A stretch of 38,461 bases of DNA from an uncultured Acetatifactor sp. (GTDB lineage Bacteria; Bacillota; Clostridia; Lachnospirales; Lachnospiraceae), in the NCBI GenBank assembly GCA_947624245.1, contig CANQJL010000023.1, forward strand, positions 1-38,461, in the 5' to 3' direction. Positions 32,196-38,461 of this stretch are shown here, one piece after another. The position numbers were made by a program, and so were the translations under genes. The first letter of the stretch is position 1. Each line of letters opens with the position of its first letter. The notes below the pieces were generated by a model. The model did not search any database. It was not told where the DNA came from and saw nothing but the letters and a program-made list of their open reading frames with translations.

Positions 32196-33758
32196 TTAGT
32201 AGACGTAAACGCTGCGTCCCGTGATTTCTTCATAGCAGTCCAGTACCGCATCCAGAGGGACGCACCAATACCTGCGGGGCGCACTCGAGTAGGCAAACGC
32301 CATTCCCACCAGATTTCCGTGTCCGTCCACCACCGCCGAGCCGGAATCTCCGTGCTCCAGCTTCAGCGTGACTTCCGTATGTTCCTTCTGATCGTACCAG
32401 GAAAAATACTGCTTGATCTTCACAAGATACCCCATAGATGTGTGAAGAATTCCGCCCTCGCGGTCCACACGCTCCAGCCCCACTCTGATCCTCTGGTCGT
32501 TGAGTCCGTTCCAGTAGCTTTTGTCGATATGTACCGTCATGAGCTGATCCAACAGCTTCTTAGGGATATCTTTCCTCTTTACGGTCACTACGCCCACGTC
32601 ATAGATATCGCTGCAGCCCACGGGGGTTCCCTTTAGTTTGGTGCCGTCAAAAAAGTACACGTACCATTTATCGTAAGTTTCCACCACATGACGGTTGCTG
32701 CAGATATAGACCAAGTCATCCGTAATCTCCATGATATACCCTGAGCCTGCGCTGTATCCCTCGCTGTTGCTGTAGTAGAGCTGTACCACCGCCGGCCGCA
32801 TATAGTCCAGTGCGTCACGAATATCGTCACTCTCGGAAGCGCCCGCGTCATAGGGATTGATCGCCCCGATGATCCTGTCTCTGGACCGAACTGCCTGTCT
32901 GCTGCCCACCAATTCCTGCAAATCTTCCTGCGTCGCAACAATCACGTCCGCATAGCTGATGCTTTCAATGCCGAAATCATCCTCCACTCGGTAAGAGAGC
33001 CTGTAGGTACCCTCCTCGGACAACTGCACCAGCCTGTCGTCTACCGTAATGCGGTCGGTCAGGTCGCCGTCCGTCTCGTCCCAGGCGGTCACCTGCTCCA
33101 GATAATCCACCTGGCTCCCCAACGCCAGAAAAATATCCTTTACACCGTCAATCTCCGGCGCTTTGTCCACCGTAACGGGAATCTGCGCGGAAGACCTGTT
33201 GCCGGAGGCGTCCTCCGCCACGACAGTACAGTCATAGCTGCCCGTATCGTCATATTTTAACGTATCCTGTCCGCTGTCGGATTCCTGAAAAAAAAGCTTC
33301 ACATGGCGATCCGCATCTTCCACGCCCGCTACCAGCTCCTCCGGCCGATACTCCCTGCCCTGCGCAAGATATACCTGTCCGTCTTTCAAAAGAATATCCG
33401 GCGCTATAGTGTCCTTGACAACGATCTCATACCGGAATTCCTTCCTGCCGTGGCGCGCATATGCCTGATAGACACCTACATTGCCGGTATTGACCTGAGA
33501 GATATCCAACTCTCCCAGTCCCACCGACCATTTCGTGCCCACCAGATAATCCTGTATGTCATCGCTGATCCCTTCTCCCAGCTCACAGACCTTGCTGTCG
33601 AAGGCGGGTTCCACTTTATAGATAAAGCGATAAAAGAAAAAGGCCCCCAAGATCAGCACAGCCAAAAAAGCCCCTGCCCAAATAATCGGCCGGCGGCGCT
33701 TTCTCCGGCGGCGCATATACTGTTCCGGAGCCATCGGTTCTTCCCTTACAACGTCCAT
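32196..33758 (-). CDS. Membrane-anchored trypsin-like serine protease with Ig-like domains
   Basis: The 520-residue product has a short basic cytoplasmic head (RRRRKRRRP), one membrane helix (about 27-47), two Ig-like/DUF5011-like repeats (about 110-275, with AGVEDADRHVKL, YDDTGSYDCTVVAEDASGN, LSEEGTYRLSYRVEDD) and a C-terminal trypsin-like domain. The triad is visible as His357 (CSNRHVV), Asp387 (DIYDVGVV) and Ser472 (GDSGSAVV). It lacks a PDZ domain, unlike HtrA/DegP. The protease domain should sit outside the cell. A strong promoter is 38 bases upstream; substrate unknown. Confidence 0.87.
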   Translation of the reverse strand: MDVVREEPMAPEQYMRRRRKRRRPIIWAGAFLAVLILGAFFFYRFIYKVEPAFDSKVCELGEGISDDIQDYLVGTKWSVGLGELDISQVNTGNVGVYQAYARHGRKEFRYEIVVKDTIAPDILLKDGQVYLAQGREYRPEELVAGVEDADRHVKLFFQESDSGQDTLKYDDTGSYDCTVVAEDASGNRSSAQIPVTVDKAPEIDGVKDIFLALGSQVDYLEQVTAWDETDGDLTDRITVDDRLVQLSEEGTYRLSYRVEDDFGIESISYADVIVATQEDLQELVGSRQAVRSRDRIIGAINPYDAGASESDDIRDALDYMRPAVVQLYYSNSEGYSAGSGYIMEITDDLVYICSNRHVVETYDKWYVYFFDGTKLKGTPVGCSDIYDVGVVTVKRKDIPKKLLDQLMTVHIDKSYWNGLNDQRIRVGLERVDREGGILHTSMGYLVKIKQYFSWYDQKEHTEVTLKLEHGDSGSAVVDGHGNLVGMAFAYSSAPRRYWCVPLDAVLDCYEEITGRSVYVY

Positions 33759-33795
33759 CGCATAACCTCACTTACAGCTGCATTTTTCTTTCTAA

Positions 33796-33824
33796 AGTCT
33801 ACCACCCGCCACGGACCTTGTCAA
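33796..33824 (-). promoter_or_regulatory. Promoter of the serine protease gene
   Basis: On the minus strand, a perfect TTGACA (33819-33824) and TAGACT (33796-33801) are exactly 17 bases apart, in the gap between the MATE and protease genes. Confidence 0.75.
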
Positions 33825-33865
33825 CGCGGATTCTGCCGCCTGAACCTGTGGAACCATTCTGCCTT

Positions 33866-35308
33866 CTAAACCTGTTCAAGCCGCGGCCGCCCTATTTCCA
33901 TCGCCGCGCCCTTCCGTTCCCCTTCCGACAGCTGCCGATAGGTCAAAGCAATCACGACTGCTGACAGGACTGCCGTGAGGGCGTCGGACACCGGCATGGA
34001 ATAAAGAACGCCGTCAAGACCGAAAAAGACCGGAAAAAGCAGCGCAAGACCCACGCCGAACACGATTTCCCGCACCATGGACAGCATGGTGGACGCCGCC
34101 GCTTTTCCCATGGCTTGCAGGAAGATGAACGCCGCCTTGTTGACGCAGGCGAATACCACCATACAGAGATAAATGCGAAAGGCCTTTACGGCAAATTCGG
34201 TGTAATATACGCTCTCATTTGCCGCCCCGAAAATGCGGATCAGCGCACCGGGAAATCTCTCAACGATCACCAGCGCCGCCGCGCCCACAAGCGCCTCGGC
34301 CACCAGCAGCCGGGTAAACAGCCCCTTTACGCGGTCCTTTCGTCCCGCGCCCATATTAAATCCGACAACGGGAATACAACCCGCCGCCATACCCACGACG
34401 ATTGAAATCACGATCTGAAAAAATTTCATCACGATTCCCACCACCGCCATCGGAATCTGCGCATACCGCTCCTGCCCGAAAACGGAATCCGCCGCACCGT
34501 ATTTGCGGATCATATTGTTGATGGCGGCCATGGCCGCAACAAGGGAAATCTGCGATAAGAAGCTGCATATTCCCAGCGTCAATGTTTTCCGAAGAATATT
34601 TCCGCTTAGCGAAAAATCCTCTCTCTTGAGTCTTATCGCCTTTGTATGGCAAAGATACCACACCGCAAGCACGGCGGTCGCGACCTGTCCGATCACGGTG
34701 GCAACGGCGGCCCCCATCATGCCCCACCTGAAGACAAAAATGAAGATCGGATCGAGAACGGTATTGATGACCGCGCCGGCAAGAGTCGAAGCCATGGCAA
34801 ACTTCGGGCTTCCGTCCGCGCGGATCACGGGGTTCATGGCCTGACCGAACATATAGAACGGAACGCCGAGAGTGATCCAAAAGAAGTACTCCTGCGAGCA
34901 GCGGAAGGTCTCCTCATTGACCGTACCGCCGAACATGGAGATGATCGGATCGCGGAAGATCAGATAGATCACCGTTAATACGGCGCCGGCAAGCACGGTC
35001 ATCAGCACGGAATTACCCATGCTGCGGGAAGCTGCGGCGGGTTCCTTTTTACCGAGGCTTAGGCTGACAAACGCGCAGCAGCCGTCTCCGATCATCACTG
35101 CAATGGCAAGCGCGATCACCGTCAGCGGAAAGACCACTGTGTTGGCGGCGTTCCCGAAGGATCCCAGATAGTCCGCATTGGCAATGAAGACCTGATCGAC
35201 GATATTATATAATGCGCCGACCAAAAGCGAGATGATGCAGGGCACTGCATATTTGCCCATGAGTCTGCCGAGTCTTTCCTCGGCAAGATACGATTGATTT
35301 TGTTCCAT
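33866..35308 (-). CDS. MATE family efflux transporter
   Basis: A 480-residue exporter of the MATE type with about twelve hydrophobic segments; such pumps expel drugs or metabolites using an ion gradient. MGKYAVPCIISLLVGALYNIVDQVFIA, the FGGTVNEETFRCSQEYFFW stretch and QAMNPVIRADGSPKFAM are typical. The frame is open 24 codons upstream through a terminator hairpin (first codon a GTG), but AGGAGGT seven bases before the ATG at 35308 fixes the start. The promoter must lie beyond the terminator at 35331-35369, so expression probably depends on read-through. Confidence 0.93.
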   Translation of the reverse strand: MEQNQSYLAEERLGRLMGKYAVPCIISLLVGALYNIVDQVFIANADYLGSFGNAANTVVFPLTVIALAIAVMIGDGCCAFVSLSLGKKEPAAASRSMGNSVLMTVLAGAVLTVIYLIFRDPIISMFGGTVNEETFRCSQEYFFWITLGVPFYMFGQAMNPVIRADGSPKFAMASTLAGAVINTVLDPIFIFVFRWGMMGAAVATVIGQVATAVLAVWYLCHTKAIRLKREDFSLSGNILRKTLTLGICSFLSQISLVAAMAAINNMIRKYGAADSVFGQERYAQIPMAVVGIVMKFFQIVISIVVGMAAGCIPVVGFNMGAGRKDRVKGLFTRLLVAEALVGAAALVIVERFPGALIRIFGAANESVYYTEFAVKAFRIYLCMVVFACVNKAAFIFLQAMGKAAASTMLSMVREIVFGVGLALLFPVFFGLDGVLYSMPVSDALTAVLSAVVIALTYRQLSEGERKGAAMEIGRPRLEQV

Positions 35309-35330
35309 TTTCTTACCTCCTGATAAACGC

Positions 35331-35369
35331 AAAAAAGGTGCAGGTCCATAAGTTGGACTTACACCTTTT
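35331..35369 (-). terminator. Intrinsic terminator in the MATE leader (candidate attenuator)
   Basis: On the minus strand, arms 35355-35369 and 35333-35347 form a 15-position stem (one G-U pair, one A-C mismatch) with a 7-base loop, followed by six T. Only nine bases separate the T-run from the AGGAGGT ribosome site of the MATE gene, so no promoter fits in between. The hairpin must therefore be in the mRNA leader and can stop transcription before the gene. A weak TTGATT / TACAGT promoter candidate with an 18-base spacer lies just upstream. Confidence 0.75.
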
Positions 35370-35479
35370 CGGCTACACACTACGGTTACTGTATCAGATT
35401 TTCGGGGGGAGAATCAAAGGCAATTTTGCACAAATTTACACAATAAAATCTCTGATTAGGTAATGTTTCTGATTTCCCG

Positions 35480-35665
35480 TTACCTCTTTTTTCTTTCTGC
35501 TCTGGCCGCAGATATTTCTGCATTAATCTCCTCCAAAGTCATTTCCGGAAGGTCTGCAGTCTGTGCTCGCATATCCTCAAAGGCTTGCATTGCCTCCGCT
35601 CTTGTTACTGTATTTTCCGGAAGCCTCCTATCTGCGCGAGACTGAATCAAAATCTGTTCTGCCAT
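35480..35665 (-). CDS. RelB-like antitoxin, orphan
   Basis: A 61-residue protein (MAEQILIQSRADRRLP... EMTLEEINAEISAARAERKKR). The C-terminal half matches the tail often seen in RelB/DinJ-family antitoxins of gut Firmicutes; the short N-terminal part lacks a clear ribbon-helix-helix, so it may be a shortened copy. GGAGGG precedes the ATG and a good promoter lies 57 bases upstream. No RelE/ParE-like toxin is found on either side. Confidence 0.65.
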   Translation of the reverse strand: MAEQILIQSRADRRLPENTVTRAEAMQAFEDMRAQTADLPEMTLEEINAEISAARAERKKR

Positions 35666-35721
35666 AATAACCCTCCATTTTTACTTCAAATCGTAGTTGT
35701 TTTGCAGTTGTTTCCACTACT

Positions 35722-35750
35722 CTTATATGCCTGATATCGCATTTTATCAA
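35722..35750 (-). promoter_or_regulatory. Promoter of the RelB-like gene
   Basis: On the minus strand, TTGATA (35745-35750) and TATAAG (35722-35727) are 17 bases apart, upstream of the antitoxin-like gene. Confidence 0.6.
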
Positions 35751-35779
35751 GAGGTAGAGGTAAATAGCAATTTTTCCAT

Positions 35780-36259
35780 TTACAATTCACGGTAATAAGG
35801 ACATATATTCTCATAATGTCCGTCTTTCATGCGGAATCCTTTCGGGATAGTGCCAAGCTGCTGAAAGCCCAATCGCTCATAAAGATGCCTTGCGTGAAGA
35901 TTGCTTTCCACCACAGCGTTGAACTGCAGCAAGGAGAATCCCAACTCTTTTCCTTTTTTCAGGCAGTCCAAGACCAGCTGTTCCCCGATATGCCGTCCCC
36001 GCGCGCCGGAGGCGACGGCATAGCTCGCATTGCAAATGTGGCCGCACCGCCCGATATTGTTGGGGTGGAGAATATACAAGCCCACGATCTTCCCGTCAAT
36101 TTCCGCCACTCCCGTGTAGCTTTGGGACGCAAAAAAGGCCATGCCGCTTTTTAAGTCCAGACATTCTTCTTGCGGAAAAGCAATTCCTTCTTCCACAACC
36201 TCATTCCAGATTTCTATCATCTCATTCATGTCCTGCTGTTCATATTTTCTGATCGTCAT
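35780..36259 (-). CDS. GNAT-family N-acetyltransferase
   Basis: A 159-residue single-domain acetyltransferase (MTIRKYEQQDMNEMIEIWNEVV). Family signs are EIDGKIVGLYILHPNNIGRCGHICNASYAV, the CoA loop GARGRHIGEQLV, and NLHARHLYERLGFQQLGTIPKGF, which resembles the phosphinothricin/YhhY-like branch. The substrate is unknown. Seven upstream codons are in frame, but GGAGG before the ATG at 36259 favours that start. It is read from its own promoter. Confidence 0.9.
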   Translation of the reverse strand: MTIRKYEQQDMNEMIEIWNEVVEEGIAFPQEECLDLKSGMAFFASQSYTGVAEIDGKIVGLYILHPNNIGRCGHICNASYAVASGARGRHIGEQLVLDCLKKGKELGFSLLQFNAVVESNLHARHLYERLGFQQLGTIPKGFRMKDGHYENICPYYREL

Positions 36260-36328
36260 GATAAAAGTCCTCCGCCGCAAAATAAATCAATGTAATTACA
36301 TTCCGTGCATAAGACAGTTCTGATAATC

Positions 36329-36356
36329 ATTTTACCAGCTTTTACGCAAATTACAA
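36329..36356 (-). promoter_or_regulatory. Promoter of the GNAT gene
   Basis: On the minus strand, TTGTAA (36351-36356) and TAAAAT (36329-36334) are 16 bases apart; the start codon is 70 bases downstream. Confidence 0.6.
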
Positions 36357-36408
36357 ATATATTCCGTATCCGCCTTGTGAGGGTGAATGTCCGCCTGCAT
36401 ATTTCCCG

Positions 36409-36443
36409 CAAAAAATGGCTATACGTTTCCACATAGCCATTTT
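36409..36443 (-). terminator. Terminator of the leucine-rich-repeat lipoprotein gene
   Basis: Perfect 11-base arms (36412-36422 and 36433-36443) around a 10-base loop, followed on the minus strand by a T-run. It lies 19 bases after the lipoprotein stop. Confidence 0.85.
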
Positions 36444-36462
36444 CACAGCAACTTCTGTATTT

Positions 36463-37722
36463 TTATTTCAATCCGTCTTTCAGAGCATCGGCAGTATAAT
36501 TTTTTCCCGCAGCGACAATTGCCAAATTATCCGCACAATACGAAAATACCGATTCCCCTATTTCAATATTTCCCTTCCCGATATCGACTGTCTCCAGTCT
36601 CTTACAATATTGAAATGCCCGATCATCAATTTTGATCTCATTATCCGACTTTGCATTTGCACATATCGCAACACTCTGCAGATCCTCACAATCATAGAAA
36701 GCATACTCCCCCAAAGTCACTGAGCCGCAATCTATATTTACAGCGGTCAGATCCTCGCAGCCGGAGAAGACGCTGTCACCCATGTCGGCTTGGGAACCTG
36801 TGATCGTCAGACTTTCAATAGAACTGTACTGAAACGTCCTGTCATCAAAAGTTAATGAGCAATCGGTCATCTCGATTGTTGCCGAATCGCCGCAGTTGTA
36901 GAAAGCATATTCTTCCGTCTCCAAAGTGCTGCCCGTAAACACGATCGAGGTCAGGTCTTCACACGATGAAAAGGCGCTTTCTTCTATTTGCAGGTCGCAA
37001 TTACTGATCGTTAAGCTTGAAAAGTCGCTGTATTGAAAAGCATTTTTTTCAATAACACCGGTACAATTGGAAAATGTCACCTCAGCATCTTTGCCGCAGC
37101 TGTAAAAGGCATATTCAGCCGCCTGGATATTGCAGTCGCTAAACGAAATCGAAGTCAAGTCTTCACAGGAGGAAAAGGCGCTTTTGTTTATCACCGGACT
37201 ACCGCCAAGAATATTTACAGCGGTAAATTCGCCGTATTGAAAGGCATTTTCGTCAATTTCATATGTGTAATTCACTAATGTAACGCTGTTGACATCCTCA
37301 AGAGAATACAGCGCATATTTTTCAATCAGGGTAACGGTCTCTCCGTCCGGGCTTTCCAAGGGAATGACAATATCTTCATCTGTACAAGTACCGATTCCCG
37401 TAATGGTACATGTGCCGTCACCGTTACTCTCAAATTCAAACCCTTCTGACGGTTTTAAATCGGTTGCCACTATTTGACCGCCTTGCGGCTCTTCCTCAGG
37501 GGCAGAGGCTTCTTCTTGGCCGGGAACCGCAGGCTCCGCTTCCGGAGTATCCCGCTCGCCCACATCTTCGCTCACTGCTTCTGCATCTGCTATACTGCTT
37601 TCCTCAGCCGCAAAGCTTTCGGCACCTTTGCTCTCTGTGCCTTTACTTCCACAGCCTGCAACGCACAGCATCATACACAATACAACACACAATATACGGC
37701 ATACCTGCATTTTTTTACACAT
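36463..37722 (-). CDS. BspA-type leucine-rich-repeat lipoprotein
   Basis: A 419-residue surface lipoprotein: signal peptide and lipobox with Cys24 (VAGC), an acidic Glu/Ala/Pro linker to about residue 95, a short domain (FESNGDGTCTITGIGTC), then BspA-like (LRR_5) repeats of 21-24 residues from about 140 to the end. The repeats come in a three-step cycle marked by AFQY, AFSSCEDL and YAFYxC, present about three and two-thirds times. Such proteins usually bind host or surface ligands; the role here is unknown. GAGGAGG lies eight bases before the start. It begins 95 bases after the MerR-type gene and may share its transcript. Confidence 0.9.
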   Translation of the reverse strand: MCKKMQVCRILCVVLCMMLCVAGCGSKGTESKGAESFAAEESSIADAEAVSEDVGERDTPEAEPAVPGQEEASAPEEEPQGGQIVATDLKPSEGFEFESNGDGTCTITGIGTCTDEDIVIPLESPDGETVTLIEKYALYSLEDVNSVTLVNYTYEIDENAFQYGEFTAVNILGGSPVINKSAFSSCEDLTSISFSDCNIQAAEYAFYSCGKDAEVTFSNCTGVIEKNAFQYSDFSSLTISNCDLQIEESAFSSCEDLTSIVFTGSTLETEEYAFYNCGDSATIEMTDCSLTFDDRTFQYSSIESLTITGSQADMGDSVFSGCEDLTAVNIDCGSVTLGEYAFYDCEDLQSVAICANAKSDNEIKIDDRAFQYCKRLETVDIGKGNIEIGESVFSYCADNLAIVAAGKNYTADALKDGLK

Positions 37723-37817
37723 AAACGTTTCCTCCTCGGTTTCTGAATTTTACTATCATGTTTTTGTAAAATCGTCTCATGATTCTTGGTTTTTGAAGCA
37801 GATATTACATGAACTTT

Positions 37818-38147
37818 TTACTTCTTTTGTATCAGATCATAAAGAATTTCAATCCGGCCCTCAATCCGGCTCCTTTCCCCCTTTAATTTTTCCAATTGAT
37901 TTTCCAAAATCGGAATCGCGCTTGTTTTCGGTGCATCAATGATTTCTTTGATTTCTCTTATGGAAAATCCGATATCCTGATACATGCGAATGATACCGAT
38001 TCTTTCCTGTGTAGCAGTATCGTACAACAGGTAGCCCATCTTATTTTTTCCCGTGGGCTTCACTATTCCCGCTTTCTCATAGCCCTGCACCGCCCTTCTT
38101 GAGACCTTATATTTAGCACACACTTCACGCAATGTCGCCGACTGCAT
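37818..38147 (-). CDS. MerR-family transcriptional regulator
   Basis: A 109-residue regulator. The N-terminal winged helix reads TLREVCAKYKVSRRAVQGYEKAGIVKP, with YLLYDTATQERIGIIRMYQDIGFSIREIKEII completing the MerR-type domain. A coiled-coil helix follows (LENQLEKLKGERSRIEGRIEILYDLI) without an added ligand domain or metal-binding cysteines, so the signal is unknown. GGGAGG precedes the start. A perfect palindrome lies between -35 and -10 of its promoter, as expected for MerR control of its own gene and perhaps of the lipoprotein gene downstream. Confidence 0.9.
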   Translation of the reverse strand: MQSATLREVCAKYKVSRRAVQGYEKAGIVKPTGKNKMGYLLYDTATQERIGIIRMYQDIGFSIREIKEIIDAPKTSAIPILENQLEKLKGERSRIEGRIEILYDLIQKK

Positions 38148-38167
38148 ATGTCCACCTCCCTATTACC

Positions 38168-38194
38168 GTAAAATTGCACGTTACGTGCAGTCAA
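38168..38194 (-). promoter_or_regulatory. MerR-type promoter with spacer dyad
   Basis: On the minus strand, TTGACT (38189-38194) is followed by the perfect palindrome TGCACG-taa-CGTGCA (38175-38189) and then a weak -10 (TACGGT-like, about 18-19 bases away). A dyad in a long spacer is typical of MerR-regulated promoters; the -10 choice is uncertain. Confidence 0.6.
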
Positions 38195-38279
38195 CCGCTT
38201 TTTTCAAAATATAGTTGAATATCTGCTTCGTAATAGGGCGTGTTTTTTTCGCGAATTGCGTGCAGCCTAATTTGAACAT

Positions 38280-38309
38280 AAAAAAAGCCTGCGGGGGACT
38301 CCCACAGGC
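38280..38309 (-). terminator. Terminator of the gene at the right edge
   Basis: On the minus strand, GCCTGTGGG and CCCGCAGGC form a strong stem followed by seven T. It lies 34 bases after the stop of the partial gene at 38344. Confidence 0.85.
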
Positions 38310-38343
38310 CGAACACGGGCTTACTGAAATTTGTATGTGCAGT

Positions 38344-38461
38344 TTAATTATAATTTACATGGATTCCCAGAGTTTCAATTTCCCTTAGAACATCTACAAC
38401 CTTATCTAATGTTTCCTTGCTCGCATCAGTATGTTGCAAATCTACCTTTTGGCATCCGGAT
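38344..38461 (-). CDS. 3' end of an unidentified gene (cut by window edge)
   Basis: A frame enters from the right edge and stays open for 38 complete codons to a TAA at 38344-38346. The residues include KVDLQHTDASKETLDKVVD and end ETLGIHVNYN. A good terminator follows, which supports a real gene end. No family is recognised from this fragment. Confidence 0.6.
   Translation of the reverse strand, partial: SGCQKVDLQHTDASKETLDKVVDVLREIETLGIHVNYN

Noticed and set aside
38280..38309. Possible CRISPR-like repeat or attachment site at the right end
   Set aside because: It occurs once and has the exact form of an intrinsic terminator (stem plus seven T) just after a stop codon.

Overview
The window looks like a piece of chromosome from a spore-forming, low-to-mid GC Firmicute, most likely a Clostridia member of the Lachnospiraceae type. 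The reasons are spore genes (spoVAD, a spoVAE-type gene, a GerMN lipoprotein), a DUF5721-type gene, strong AGGAGG-type ribosome sites, a B. subtilis-like argC-J-B-D order and many lipoproteins. Most of the window (about 2.3-35.3 kb) is visibly GC-rich for a Firmicute and codes almost entirely on the minus strand. The left end (1 to about 2060) and the right end (about 35.4-38.4 kb) are clearly more AT-rich and look like accessory DNA.

Left to right: an AT-rich pair of genes on the plus strand (a four-helix membrane protein and a repeat-bearing lipoprotein) faces, across a gene-free stretch full of short hairpins, a five-gene minus-strand operon: comEA, response regulator, sensor kinase, GerMN lipoprotein, comEC. 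A small DMT-family transporter follows. Next is the arginine biosynthesis operon argC-GNAT-argJ-argB-argD, ending in a translationally coupled solute-binding protein. It is divided from divergent argG by a control region with an ArgR-box-like palindrome and promoters facing both ways. argG is followed by DUF1294 and DUF5721 genes.

Then come minus-strand sporulation and housekeeping genes: spoVAE type, ridA, a small conserved-looking protein, spoVAD, an SH3-domain membrane protein, trpS and a SERCA-type calcium P-type ATPase. A complete oligopeptide ABC importer follows (substrate-binding lipoprotein, two permeases, one protein with both ATPase domains), then folD, a membrane-anchored trypsin-like protease with Ig-like domains, and a MATE exporter whose leader contains a strong intrinsic terminator.

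The right end holds an orphan RelB-like antitoxin, a GNAT acetyltransferase, a leucine-rich-repeat lipoprotein with a three-repeat higher-order pattern, a MerR-type regulator with a dyad in its own promoter, and the 3' end of an unidentified gene cut by the window edge.

No rRNA, tRNA, CRISPR array, transposase or phage gene was seen. The best leads are the MATE leader attenuator, the comEA/two-component/GerMN/comEC operon (its core order resembles actinobacterial mtrA-mtrB-lpqB), the orphan solute-binding protein coupled to argD, and the repeat-rich lipoproteins at the two AT-rich ends. All family names were assigned by reading motifs; no database search was run.
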